From NCBI GenBank assembly GCA_030789695.1, contig CM061141.1, positions 319,984,452 to 320,048,451 of the forward strand: a stretch of 64,000 nucleotides of DNA, written 5' to 3'. The DNA is from Scilla litardierei (Eukaryota; Streptophyta; Magnoliopsida; Asparagales; Asparagaceae). A program made the position numbers and the translations under genes. Under the pieces are notes generated by a model, which saw only the letters and a program-made list of their open reading frames with translations, was not told the origin of the DNA and made no database searches. Position 1 is the first letter of the stretch. Each line of letters starts with the position of its first letter. Of this stretch, positions 23,491 to 35,835 are shown piece after piece.

Positions 23491-24500
23491 ATGGCAAAAA
23501 TAGCGAGCGTCGACTTTGAAGTTCTCGATGCGGTTGGAAAGAATTATCGGAGCTCGTATGTGGACCTGAAGTTCCACTTGCACGCACAGGGCCTAATGGC
23601 CACAATCTCTACTCCTGTGCCCACGGCAACATGCACTTCTGAGGCTGCTTCTACACCAAAAGTCTCTGATGTAGATAAGGTGAAAGCCATAATCTATATC
23701 AGGCAACATATTGATTGGACCCTGAAGGCCGAATATCTCACTGTAGAAGATCCACTGGAGTTGTGGACAGCACTGGAGGATAGGTATAAGCATCAGAAAG
23801 ATGTGATCTTTCCACGAGCACGTTATGAGTGGGAAAAATCTCCGTCTACAGGACTTCAAGTCCGTTGCTGAGTATAACTCAGTACTTCACAATATCACCT
23901 GACACCTAAAGTTGTGTGGTGAATAAGTGACGGAAGAACGCATGTTGGGAAAGACTTACACATCCTTCCATGAGAATGATGCAATCCTCATGCAACAGTA
24001 TCGTGAACGAAAGTTCACTAAGTACTCTGACCTACACTCCTGCCTTCTCATGGCGGAGCAGAGCAGAGACTTACTACTAGCCACCCATAACATATGCCCT
24101 GCGGCTCAGCTTCTCTCCCTGAGGCTCACAGAGTTTCTTCCCAGAAGCAGAAGAACAAACAAAAGGGAAAATTCAACAAAGGAAAAGCCCCTAAAAGGTA
24201 GGCCAGATGTCCTCCCCAGAACATCATCCATCCCCAGAGCAACACAAATGAGGGAAAGAAGAAGCTCCAGTGGAATAAAAAGAACACTGGACATACGTCT
24301 ATTCCCAAGAATAATTGGGAGGACAAATGCCACAGATGCGACATGACTGGACATTGGTCCAGAAACTGTCGGACTCCATGACACCTCCAAGATATGTATC
24401 AGGCGAGCCTGAAGTCTCCCGTTGAAACAAATCTGGTGGACAACCAGCCGACAACCAAGTTCACATTGGATGACTTCGAGAATGAAGACCTCCTAGACTG
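23491..24500 (+). pseudogene. copia-1 gag (UBN2-type), broken
   Basis: The start ATG is at 23491 (MAKIASVDFEVLDAVGKNY). The UBN2-like region runs through YIRQHIDWTLKAEYL and DPLELWTALEDRY. A frameshift near 23840 is followed by a TGA and a TAA before the reading resumes in the MLGKTYTSFHENDAIL part. The nucleocapsid knuckle is intact in sequence (CHRCDMTGHWSRNC, near 24329-24370) but out of frame with the start. The tail reads DDFENEDLLD-stop. Its role was to package element RNA. It is not translatable as one protein. Confidence 0.85.
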
Positions 24501-24628
24501 ATGTCATATTTATCTTTTATGTATTTACTTTATCTGTTATCATTAGTTCATCAGTAATTTGCTTAATCTTTACTATTTCAATAATAAATGTCTTCCTTTT
24601 ATTAAAGTATTGATTTCATTATCTACAG

Positions 24629-27600
24629 ATGAAGTGTGAGTGCCTAGTGGACAATGCCTCGACGCACACAATCCTTCGAGAAAAACACTATTGTATTAGC
24701 TTAAATAATTATGATGGTCCTATCGTTACTATTTCAGGACTGTCAAACATAATTGAAGGATCTGGCGAAGCAATGATTATGCTCCCAAATAACACAAGAC
24801 TAATAATAAAAGATACACTTTTCTCTCCTAAATCAAATAGGAATCTATTAAGTTTCAAAGATATTCGTTTAAACAGATATCACTTAGAAACTATAAGTAT
24901 ACATGAGGATGAATATTTGTATGTTACTCGTTAAAAAGCCGTTTTAAAACTGTCTTAGAACGATTTAAGGGACTCCCGTCGGGTCTCTATCATACTCATA
25001 TTAAACCTATAGAAGCTAATTTGATTGTGCACCAGAAGTGCCTTTCAACTCCAGAATTCAAACTCTGGCATAACAGACTTGGTCACCCTGGATCGGCGAT
25101 GATGCACCACATCATCGTCCAATCTTTTGGACATAATCTGAAGAACCTGATGATTCTTCAAAAAGGTGATTTTCCATGTCTACTTTGTTTCAAGGGCAAA
25201 CTAATAATGAGACCATCCCTACTGAAAGTGGGATTAGAGTCTCCTAGCTTCTTGGAGAGAATACACGGGGATATTTGCGGTCCTATTTACTCCGCAAGTG
25301 GCCTATTTCGGTACTTTATGGTACTGATAGATGCATCATCTAAATGGTCTTATGTGTGCCTCTTGTCCACCCGTAACCTAGCTTTTTCAAAGCTGTTGGC
25401 ACAAATAATTAAGTTGCGGGCTCATTTTCCCGATAACCATATCAAGAAACTACGTCTTGATAATGCGGAGAATTCACTTCTCAAGTCTTTCAAGACTATT
25501 GCCAAGCAACTAGCATCGAAGTAAAACATCCAGTAGCACATGTTCACACCCAGAATGGGTTAGCAGAATCTCGGATAAAGAGACTGCAATGGATTGCACG
25601 TCTATTGCTGATGCAATCTCAGATGCCTTTGGAAGCTTGGGGCCATGCCATATTGCATGCTGCATCGCTTATCAGAATACAGCCCTCTGGTGGCCATATT
25701 TTATCGCCGATGCAGCTAGCGTATGGTGCACCTCTGAATATCTCTCATTTGAGAGTGTTTGGTTGTGTTGTCTATGTCCCTATTGCACCACCTCAAAGGA
25801 CCAAATTGGGTCCACAACGTCGTTTGGGTATCTATATATGGTATGATTCATCCTCTATAATTAAATACATTAAACCCCTGACGGGTGATGCATTTAAGGC
25901 ACGTCTTGATGACTGTGAGTTTGATGAAAATGTTTTTCCAAAACTAGGCACAGTCTAAGAAGCCAGAAGCTTATGAGACCATTTCTTGGTACACAAAGAC
26001 TTTGTCTCATTATGATCCGCGTACTAGTCAATGTGAAGATGAGATCCTTAAGATCCTCCATCTTCAGAATACAATACATTTACTACCAAATAATTTTACG
26101 GACAACCAGAAGATTGTCAGATCACACGTCCCTGCTGCCGATACGCCAGCTAGGTCTGACATCCACAAAGATGGATGCAATCCACCGGCAGCAGATCGGA
26201 TGTACCTCAAATAAAGAGAGGACGCCCACCAGGTTCGAAGGACAAAGCTCCTCGAAAAAAAAACTGGAGAAATAAAGATGAACCCTACACAATATACTGA
26301 GCTCAGACCAGCTACCTCTCCCCTCCTATATTCCCCTGAAGTGGAAACTATAAGAGAAACATCATTAAATTTTGTACGTACTGGGGAGGTACTTGACAGA
26401 AAAAGCACTGTTGTTGACGACAACTTTGCATTCAATATTGTCAAGCACGTTGCTGAATACGACGATGACATCGAACCACGATCTTTAGCAGAATGTAAAC
26501 ACAGAGATGATTGGCCAAAGTGGAACGAGACAATAGGAGTAGAGCTGGACTCACTTTTGAAACACGAAGTGTTTGGACCAGTAGTCCAAACATCTAAAGG
26601 TGTAAAACCTGTGGGTTATAAGTGGGTTTTCGTCAGAAAAAGAAATGAAAATAATGAGATCGTACACTACAAAACACGGCTTGTAGCACAGGGATTCTCT
26701 CAACGACCGGGGATAGATTATGAACAAACATATTCCCCTGTTATGGATGCGATCACGTTCCGATTTTTATTAAGCCAATCATCTCTGGAAAGCCTTGAAA
26801 TGCAGCTCATGGACGTTGTGAGTGCATATCTAATGACAATATAGATAAAGAAAGCTATATGAAACTCCCTGAAGGATATAAATTACCTCCAGAGATTGCA
26901 AAGAGACCTCGGGACGTCTATTCTGTAAGGCTTCAAAGATCATTATATGGTCTTAAGCAATCGGGTAAAATGTGGTATAACAGACTGAGTGATTTCCTTG
27001 CATAGCAAGGTTTCACCAATAATGAAGTCTGACCATGTATCTTTATAAAAAGATCGGGAACATGATTTGTTATAGTCGCCGTTTATGTGGACGACTTAAA
27101 TATCATTGGATCTCCTGCAGAGATCGCTGAGATATCTGCAAGCCTAAAGAATACTTTTGAAATGAAAGACCTAGGCAAAACAAAGTATTGTCTTGGCTTA
27201 CAGATCGAACACCTACATGGTGGTATTCTGTTACACCAATCCACATATACAAGGAAATTACTGAAAAATTTCCAAATGGATAAATGTCATCCTATAAGTA
27301 CACCAATGGTGGTTAGATCCTTGGATGTACATAAGAACCCCTTTCGTCCGCTGGAAGAGGGGGAGGAAATGTTAGGTCCTGAAGTACCTTACCTTAGTGC
27401 CATTGGTGCACTTCTATATCTGGCTAACAGTACGCGTCCCGATAAAGCGTTCTCAGTAAATCTTCTAGCCACATATAGTGCAGCGCACACAAAGCACCAC
27501 TGGAACGGAGTTAAGCAGCTTCTGTGCTACCTCCAAGGGTCAATTGACCTGGGATTATATTTCCCTAAAAGTTGATCTCCCACTTTAATTGGTTATGCAG

Positions 27601-28082
27601 ATGCAGGTTACAGGTCTGATCCTCACACCGAAAAATCACAAACTGGTTTTGTGTTCACCTACGGTGGTACATCCATCTCCTGTAAATCTGTGAAGCAAAC
27701 CACTACAACTATCTCTTCCAACCAATCCGAGCTCCTCGCGATCTATGAAGCAAACAAAGAATGTGTATGGCTTCATTTAATGATTCATCACATCTTAGTG
27801 GCTACCTGCCTGAAGACTGGTGACCTTGAGCCAACCACGATATTTGAGGATAGCACAACCTGCATAGCTCAACTACAGACTGGTTTCATCAAAGGCGACA
27901 AAACGAAGCGCATATCTCCTAAGTTCTTCTGGACGCACGACCTACAAAACGAGAAGCAAGTTGAAATACAACAGATTCAGTCTTGTAATAATTTAGCTGA
28001 TCTGTTCACTAAGGCTCTGCCTAGAAATATTTTTGTAAAACTTGTAAAAGGATTCGGGATGAGACAGCCGAGAGACCTATAA
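24629..28082 (+). pseudogene. copia-1 pol (protease, integrase, RT, RNase H), broken
   Basis: A separate frame from gag, starting ATG directly after TTATCTACAG. Protease: LVDNASTHTIL (the usual D-S-A/G reads D-N-A). Then gag-pre-integrase LWHNRLGHPG, and integrase HGDICGP and LRLDNAE with a disrupted third acidic region. RT: KWVFVRKRNENNEIVHYKTRLVAQGF, then SLYGLKQ-like and catalytic YVDD (27082-27100). RNase H: ADAGYRSDPHTEKSQTGFV and ADLFTKALP. Stops include TAG at about 27003, TGA at about 27030 and TGA at 27063-27065. The last is shared with copia-3. Confidence 0.88.
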
Positions 28083-28293
28083 GCCTGAAGATTGTACGGA
28101 CCAGGAGGGAGTAACCTGTGGGTTGTACTCTTTTTCCTTAAGACTGCTGGTTTTTCCCGCTGGGTTTTCCACAGCTAAGGTTTTAACGAGGCAAACACAT
28201 TTACTCTGGATTTAAAAGTATCCACCCCATCAGCATCATGAATCCTGAAGCATTCATATTTTAAATCCAAGGTAATGGATGGATAAGGGGGAG
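28083..28293 (+). other. copia-1 3' untranslated region and polypurine tract
   Basis: About 210 bp follow the RNase H stop and end in GGATGGATAAGGGGGAG immediately before the 3' LTR. This is the expected polypurine tract. Confidence 0.8.
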
Positions 28294-28469
28294 TGTTATG
28301 AGAGAGGGGGACTTATGGTCTCACTTCCCTCATTTATCCACCATAACACCCCATTACATGGTAGTGGGATGAACCTTTGGTATACTAGAGACTATTGGTC
28401 TCTCCTTCTCATATGATGAAATAATAAAATGGGACCATAGTCTATTGGCTATGTTAATCTCTTCAAACA
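28294..28469 (+). repeat. copia-1 3' LTR
   Basis: It runs from TGTTATGAG to CTTCAAACA, matching the 5' LTR with about 14 substitutions and a one-base indel. It is followed by the GTTAA duplication. Confidence 0.9.
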
Positions 28470-28549
28470 GTTAAAGGATAATTTTGACATTTTTCGGAAA
28501 AATGAGGTATGCGAACTCAGCAATCCCAATAGCAATTTTCTATGTAAAT

Positions 28550-28744
28550 ACGTGCGATATGAGATATTCTTTCGGGGGTATATATGAAAATTTAGAGAGC
28601 CATGGGCTTACGGGGAAACGTAACTTGTTTTGCAAATTCCGTTTCCTGAGGGGGTTCGCCGGGGTTTCTGTATCCACGTCGCTGCCGGTGTTTTAAGCTC
28701 GCCAATTTGAAGAGATCGAAGGCGGAGCAGCGCCCATCAACGCG
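28550..28744 (+). promoter_or_regulatory. Candidate promoter and non-coding first exon of the MUSTANG gene
   Basis: This is a GC-richer island between the Mutator-like element and a long AT-rich stretch. It ends in GCCCATCAACGCG followed by GTAATTTTTTTT, a plausible plant 5' splice site (GT at 28745). No other transcript start candidate with the right orientation lies between here and the coding exons. The coding part begins 17 bases after an acceptor-like TTTTTTACTGATAG (ends 49410), so a 5' UTR intron is expected. That this particular island is its donor is inference; RNA evidence would decide. Confidence 0.35.
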
Positions 28745-30891
28745 GTAATTTTTTTTCTCAATCATCATCGTCTTCTCTAATAAGAAATCCTAGAATAACC
28801 ATAATCGATCCATCATTCATTTTGGGTTTGTGGATTTGGGGCTCTGATCTTTGTACTGGGTCGACCTCGATCTCTGAGATTTCGCTGAAATTTTGTTGGA
28901 TGCGTTGTTGATTTTTGTTGTGGCTTCCAAACTTGTTCAAAAGTTTCGATTTTGACGTCGTTTGTTAGATTGTAATTAGATTTAGGGTTTATTTTGTAAA
29001 ATAAGCAGATGTGGGAATGTGGTTAAAAAGGTCGGATCTTTTAGGGCTTTTATCATATTACTCCTTCATCTTGTCGTATAACGGAAGCAATCAGTTCCTT
29101 AATTATTTTTTGTGAAACCCCGCAGCGGAGGATTTTTTTGCAAATTTTTTGGTTAACTTTTTGCAGAAATATCCTTGATGATCAGTTTTTTCGCACAAGT
29201 TTAATGTTTTCTGTTTTATGATGGAAATTTGCGAAGGGGATAAGCACCAATGTTAAGTACTTTCTGTATTGTTGGCATTTTTAAGGAGTTATTTGCTGAT
29301 ATTACCAAATTTCTGTTTAATAAACTGTTTTTTTTGCTTAAATTCTATTTTTGCATGTTCGACTACTCGGTTTTCCTCCAGTTATTCAAAAATATTGTTG
29401 GATCAATATGATCAGTGTTTTGAACTCTATGTAATTCGATTCCAACTTAGATAGAAGCGAACCTGTGTGTTATATTAAATATGCGGTAGCTGAAAGCAAC
29501 CCAGTGAACTCGCATTCATTCTCCTATATTTTCCATGTAAGCATGAAGGAATATACAGTAGGAAAACAAAGCTAGTTGAATATCATCGGATTGTCACAAG
29601 CAACTCTAATTGCATTCGGGAAAAAGTTGTTTCCATATATATAGGAAGTTCAGCTGCACGGTTGCATGGCGAGCTTATAGAATGCTGTTGAGAAACAATA
29701 TAATGGTCTGATATGATCATACTTTGTAATCTATAAGAATGGCGGTGATCGTCCTCACCATAAGGCAAGTAGAATGTATATCTTTTGTGTAATGATGTTG
29801 ATTTGATAGTTTTAGCTGTGGGCTCTGATTAAAAGTTGTTTGGAACTATCCCATCCATGTGGATTAATAGGGACACAGGTTTGCATGGAAATGCAATGTG
29901 TGGGAGTTTTGAAGAATTTCATGCATTCGGATGTAGTGCTCTCAGAACATGAAATTTGGTGAGGAAACATAACATGTTGATGGAATTTAATGATGTCATT
30001 TTTAATTCATTGTTGTGCTACTACATTTCTTTGATGCCAATAAAAGAGTATCATCTCCTAATTGATGCAGGGGGGAAACGTAGGAAAAGGTATCTCAAAT
30101 GTAAAATTTATGAAATAACCACCTTTTGCGTGGAGAAACACACAATTACAGATCCATATACCGGGTGGGTCATCCTGCCTTATAGGTTAATTAGTTTTCA
30201 TTCACTTGCGCAGTTATAGACTTTTTATATCATCTTGGCAAAAATTTCCATACTGCTATGGACTGTCCACATAGTGTGTAATGGTGAAAGTTATGGTCAT
30301 GTATTGTATGTATTCGATGCAGTTTTTTGTGTATCATTGGTCCTTGCATTGCAATTTTGAATAGTCTTGTACAACATGAATATATAGTGCAACTAAATAC
30401 TGAACATTCAGCAATTCAGTTGCTTCTGGAAGTATTGAAATTTAGATTTTATAGACTACAAAATTTCCATTTATTTTTTAAACGCAAACTACCCAAAGAA
30501 AAACATTAGGGACCCAAAACAAAAATTCATTTCATTGGAGATAATCTAACCCATTTAAACTATCTACAAACAAAACATCAAATGATTTTTACACATGCAT
30601 CAAGTGCCAACAGAATTTTATCAAAAGTGACTAATTTTTCACATTTTTTGATGCAAATGCAAAACATGTCGAGATCATTTGAAATTTTATTTCTAGATAG
30701 TTTAGAATGGTTAGATCACATTTAACAGAGTGGATTTTTGATTTGGGTTCACAATTATTTTATTTAGGGAGTTAAGTTTTAGTTTAAAACTAGTCTAACT
30801 CATGATATAATATGCTAAATATCTTGATATATTCAGCCAACTCATGAAATAATTTGCTAAGATATCTTGATGTATTCGGGTAAGGTTGAAC
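28745..30891 (+). other. Intron-like host sequence, no gene seen
   Basis: AT-rich, T-tract-rich sequence without LTR ends or long ORFs. It is consistent with the proximal part of intron 1 of the MUSTANG gene. The host sequence resumes at about 48936 after the nested insertions. Confidence 0.4.
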
Positions 30892-31212
30892 TGTTGAAGT
30901 AAGTTGAATGAGAATGATGAGAAAGCTAGGGTTTTAAAGAACAAAGATGAGATTTTTTTATAAATTTAGAGAAGAGGAAATACAAGATAATGGTTTCCTA
31001 GAGAGCTTACTTTCACGCGCTAAAGATTCTACTCTAATCTAGGGTTTACTATCCCCAAATATATAAGGATTTAGCCCAAATTAGCAAGTTCACAAAAACG
31101 CTAATTGTTTGTCCCACGTCTGTCTTGCGTCGCCGGCTGGTAAGTGATGTTCATTATTCCCTTCAAAAGTGGAAGTCTGGTAACCATAGGATGTCTCATG
31201 ATCTAGTCAACA
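30892..31212 (-). repeat. R3 3' LTR
   Basis: 321 bp, starting TGTTGAAG and ending GTCAACA (inverted TGTTGA/TCAACA). On the minus strand it is preceded by a purine-rich GAGAGCGGGAGG tract. Confidence 0.75.
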
Positions 31213-33906
31213 CCTCCCGCTCTCAGCTCAAACGGCTTAAAAACACCTTCATGTGTGAGTATCGAGGGTAGTCCAATGGCTCGACGGAGTTGCGACACAT
31301 GCAAAACGGGGTGGATGGCTGAATCTGGAGGTAATTTCAGTCTATACACCACCATGCCAATCCTGGCCTCCACTCATATGGCCCGAAGTGTCGGGGCGAC
31401 ATCTTCTCGTTCCACCTATATGCCAAAGAGCGCTGTCGGTAAGGTCACAGCTTCAAATACACCATGTCTTCCACTATGAACTGCACATCCCGCCTATGCT
31501 CATCCGCCCTGCACTTCATCAGCTGATGTGCTCTCGTCAAATGTCGCCTCAACTCATCCACTGTTTGGTCCATTTCCTTAAGATACTGGTCCACCCGGGA
31601 AACTGGCATGGAGGGGTGACCGTAGTGAAGCAAATGCGAGGATCCCGCCTATACAAGACTTTGAAGGAGGTGGTCTGGGTAGAATTGTGGAAAGATGTGT
31701 TGCATTAATACTCCGCCCAAGCCAGCCACTTCACCCACTGATTCGGAGACTCAGAGACGAAGCATCACAGGTATGTCTCAAGGGTCCTGTTTACGACCTC
31801 TGTCTGGTCGTTAGTCTAGGGGTCATAAGTGGTGTTCCTCTTCAGTACTGCCCCTGCGTCCTGAATAACTCCTTCCAGAAGAAGCTAAGGAAGACATTAT
31901 CCTAATCCGTCACAATGGAGCCTAGAATCCCATGAAGCCTCACGATCTCCATAATAAATTTCGTCGCCACTGTCACTGTGGTATAGGGATGTCGTAGCGC
32001 CATGAAGTGTGCGTATTTGCTGGGTCTATCCACCACCTCTGACTTGCATGCCGTCGATGAAATCCTTGGTCACCTTCCAAACTCGGTCGGGCAAAGAGAG
32101 GTTGTAGCAATCCCTCAGGAGCTGTTGACATGTACTTATGGCGCTGGCATTTTTCTCCACCATGTCTGCTACATCCTTCCGCATCCCTCCTAAAAGAGCT
32201 CCCTAACCAGGCACCGATAGGTCTTCATGACCCCAGGGTGGCCATCCACCGCGCTCCCATGCTACTCCTGTAGTACACTCGGAATATGAAGCGAACCCCT
32301 TGGTAACACCAGGCTTCCCTTGTACAAGAGACGTTGCTCCTCCGGTGAGTACCCCAGATGTGTTGCGGGGTCATGTAGTAGTGCCATCCGAATCTTCGCT
32401 AGACCCTCATTCTCCCCGATCTCTCGCAGCAAGAGCTCTCAATCGAGCAAAACCGGCACCGACAAAGCCGACAAGTGTGAATCCACCTTCCTCTGTGAAA
32501 ATGCATTTGCTGCCTTGTTCTCAATCCACGGTCGGTACTGGATCTTAATGTTGTATCTCATCAATTTGGTCAGCCATTTTTGATGCTCCTCAGTGGCCAT
32601 CCTTTGCTCTAGAGGTATTTGAGGCTCATCTGATCTGTCCTCACTATGAAGCGCATGCCAAGTAGATACGACCGTCATTTCTGCACAGCAAAAACGATCG
32701 TCATTAGCTCACGCTCATAAACTGACTTGAGCCGAGCCCTCGTTGACAACACCTGGCTGAAATAAGCCACCGGTCTGTTCTCCTACATCAATATTGCCCT
32801 CAAGCCATACCTGGACGCATTCGTCTTCACCACAGAGGGCTGGCTAAAGTCTGGAAGTTTTAGCACTGAGACGCTCGTCATGGTCCTTTTAGGGCCTCAT
32901 AAGCTCGGGTGGCCTCCTCGCTTCAATGGAAATTGTCATTTTTCAGTTGTTCAGTCAATGGCCAAGCAATGGTATTGTACCCATTGACTAATTTTTTGTA
33001 GTAGCACATCAGCCCTAAGAATCCCCGCAATGCCCGTAGTGTGGTAAGGAGTAGCCAATCAACCATGGCTGCTATCTTCGAACCGTCGGCCGACACCCCC
33101 CTCTACAGAAACAATATGGCCAAGATACTCTACACTCCACTGGCTGAACATGCACTTCTTCCTATTGGCATACAGCTGATGCTCCTGCAGCTCCGTAGCA
33201 CGGTCGTCAAATGCTCCACATGTGCCTCCATAGATTGGTTATAGACCAAAATATCGTCAAAGAAGACCAACACGAACCTCCTCAGATAGGGACGAAGCAC
33301 CATGTTCATCAGCGCCTGAAAATTGTCGGGGGACATTGGTCAAGCCAAATGGCATGACCAGGAACTCGTAGTGGCCCTCGTGTGTCGTAAAAGCGGTCTT
33401 CGCCACATCCTCATCTCTCATCCGGATTTGGTGATACCCGTATTTCAAGTCTATCTTGAAGAAAACCACCACCCTATGTAGCTCATCCAACAACTCGTCG
33501 ATCACATGGATGTGAAATTTGTCTGGCATCGTTTTCTTGTTCAACGCCATGTAATTAACGCAAAATCCCCAACTCACATTCTTCTTCTTCACTGACCGGA
33601 CCGGGTTAGAGAAAGGGCTTGCACTCGACTGTATCACCATGCCTGAATCATCTTCGTCACCATACTTTCAATCTCCCCCTTCTGCACCTGTAAATAGCGG
33701 TATGGCCGTATACTGATAGGAGAAACACCATCTCGGAGCACAATGGCATGCTCGTGGTCCCGCGGGGGAGGAAGCCTGCGGGGAGTCTGAAACACTTCCT
33801 CAAACTAAAGTAGAATATGCCGCAACTCCGGTGGAATGTCCTGCTTCAGATCCTCCTCAACCGCCAACCCCTGTAACTCCAACAAGAAGCCTTTCCATGC
33901 GGATTG
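31213..33906 (-). pseudogene. R3 pol: RT, RNase H and integrase, heavily broken
   Basis: RT fragments: the [29 protein letters not shown] segment, then [23 protein letters not shown] (33640-33257) and catalytic VFFDDILVY (33336-33130, another frame). The RNase H end appears as WHALHSEDRSDEPQI...ATEEHQKWLTKLMRYNIKIQYRP (32678-32439). The integrase C-terminal region reads MKCRADEHRRDVQF (31633-31445). Reading requires several frame changes. Open plus-strand ORFs over this stretch are antisense shadows. Confidence 0.75.
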
Positions 33907-35835
33907 TGTTAGTTCTTGGGTTCAAAACTAACGTTGTTTTGATGATGATGAATACATTATGTTAGTGTGCTAATCAATCTTATGTTTTAGTCTCAGTTTA
34001 TCTTAATGATTATATGTTGATCAGACAAAGCATAATGCTTGGAGGATATTACAAGGGATATCTTAAAGACCTCCAAGAGTGATGGAGTGCTCAAGCCTGG
34101 ATGAAGTCATGAAGATCATCTAATGAAGCCAAAGCTTGGAGCATGATGATGGATGGACATCTAGAGGGGCAATGACAAAGCTCGGAGCTTGATGAAGGGA
34201 AGTTCATTAAGGAGTACCAAAGCTTGGAGATGATTGGGAGCATCAAGGTATCATGAGCTTGAAGACTTAGACTCTATGAGATGCAATATGCAATCCATGT
34301 AATTTCTATTACTTGCATTTCTCTTTTTGAGTTTAGGATTTTTGTAATGCCTTGATAGATGGTCATACTCTCATTCATATGCATTTAACCACCTTAGTGA
34401 GCCTCAGGATTATCATATATATCATCCCATTAGGTTCACCATGCCTTAAACTCTTACTGGAGTTTTTGGCTCTCACACAGTCGACTGATGAAGGCACGAC
34501 AGTCGACTGGATGACATCCAGTCGCCTGGTCAGCCTTCTACAGCCGACTGGTATGCACAACACAAGTCAACATTTTTATTGACTCTTCATGAGCTTTTCG
34601 CCTCAGTCGCCTGATGTTCAATTTATAGCCGCCTGTGTTTCTACAGTCGCATGGAAATTGATCTACAGTCGACTGTGCGCAACTTGTATTTCTGAGCTTC
34701 ATCTTAATTTGCAAGTCAGTCGACTGATAAAGTATTTACAGTCGCCTGTATATTTACAGTCGCCTGTAAAATGGTCATCGGTCGTCCGAAAGGTGGAAGT
34801 GCGAAAATTGCATATCTCTGTTTTATTTCCATCCACTGCAGCAGTCGCATGCTGAAGGATCTACAGGCGCCTGTCCTGTATACAGTCGACTGTGTTGTCT
34901 TTTACATTCGCTTGTCCTGGATCAGATTATAGCCGTTAGATTTTTATGGCCGTTGAACAGTCGACTGTCAGTTGTTCATCAGTCGACTGTCTGTGCCGTA
35001 AACTGCCAAAATCTAGCCGTTGCAGATTTCTTTCCTTTGGATTTTTGGCTGGTTTTATGGGCTCTTCCGGGCTTCCTATATATAGGAGATGGCTTAGTTC
35101 ATTTAGAACTCTTGGTTAATATTGAATATCTTTGAAAATCAATAGCCACTCCTAATCTCTCTCATTCCCTCATTATAGCTTCAATCTTATGCTATAACAT
35201 CTAAGCTCTAGGGAATTTCTCCAAGGGATTTCAATCTCATTCCTTTTCTTGAAGAACATCGTTCTTCTCTTCATTTCATACACTCAAGTGAGAAGTGTTA
35301 GGATTCATTCCTAGAAGAAAGAAAGATCTTCAAGTGCTATCAAAGCCTCATCTCAAGCGCTTGAGTTTCACTTGCATGCCTTCTTCTTCACATTGGTAAG
35401 ATCATATCAAGGCATAGGCAAGTGTTATTTCGTTTCACCTTTGTGATACCCATCATTCTCTTTATGTGAATTAGTTACTCTCTTTGTGGGAATTAGTTAC
35501 TCTTTTTATGAGAGTTCGGTTCTTTCTGTGTGAGAGAACAAATCCTCTGTGTAAGGTCTCTTTGTATGAGAGTAAGGATTTCTCTGTGTGGGAATCCAAA
35601 TCCTCTGTGTGACTTCTCTTTGTGGGAATTATAGTGAATATTGGTGTGGCTAGACGTACCCAAGTTTTGGGGAACCAGTGTAAATTCTTTGTGTTTGCGT
35701 TTGTCGTTGTTGAGCATACTCTTTAATTTCCACTGCTTATTGTGCTTTAATTTTAGTAACTTTAATTAAGCACTTTGCTTGCTATTACACTATTCACCCC
35801 TTCTAGTGTTTGTAGCCCCGCATGTGATCCTTACA
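33907..35835 (+). repeat. SIRE-like element 5' LTR
   Basis: 1929 bp. Between about 34478 and 34990 it carries around 18 copies of CAGTCGACTG/CAGTCGCCTG-like words, many 18-22 nt apart. It ends with short GTGTGAGAG-type direct repeats (35510-35620). Confidence 0.88.

Larger units (their letters stand above)
21237..28469 (+). mobile_element. Copia-1: Ty1/copia element with short LTRs, decayed
   Basis: The left LTR is 21237-21413 (177 bp) and the right is 28294-28469 (176 bp), with a perfect GTTAA target duplication (21232-21236, 28470-28474). Order is LTR, leader with GC hairpin array (21840-22430), gag, pol (protease, integrase, RT, RNase H), polypurine tract, LTR. The LTRs differ at roughly 14 sites plus one indel, about 7-8%, so the insertion is much older than the Athila-like one. 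The coding part has many stops and frameshifts. It belongs to the same broad family as copia-2 and copia-3. I do not assign a named lineage. Confidence 0.92.
20676..28540. mobile_element. Small non-autonomous Mutator-like element, split by copia-1
   Basis: Inverted ends are GGGAATTACTATTGGGACAG on the left and, in reverse complement, GAAAATTGCTATTGGGATTG on the right. Both continue into a TGAGTTC(A/G)CATACCT block. A 10-nt insertion lies between the two blocks on the left. Perfect 9-bp target duplications TATGTAAAT lie at 20667-20675 and 28541-28549. Without copia-1 the element is only about 630 bp. It encodes no transposase. It carries one ORF-like stretch (20871-21101), which raises the possibility of a Pack-MULE. 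It sits directly upstream of the candidate promoter of the MUSTANG gene. Confidence 0.75.

Noticed and set aside
28484..28696. 70-codon ORF before the candidate first exon
   Set aside because: It crosses the Mutator-type right end and duplication. Low information content and no domain.
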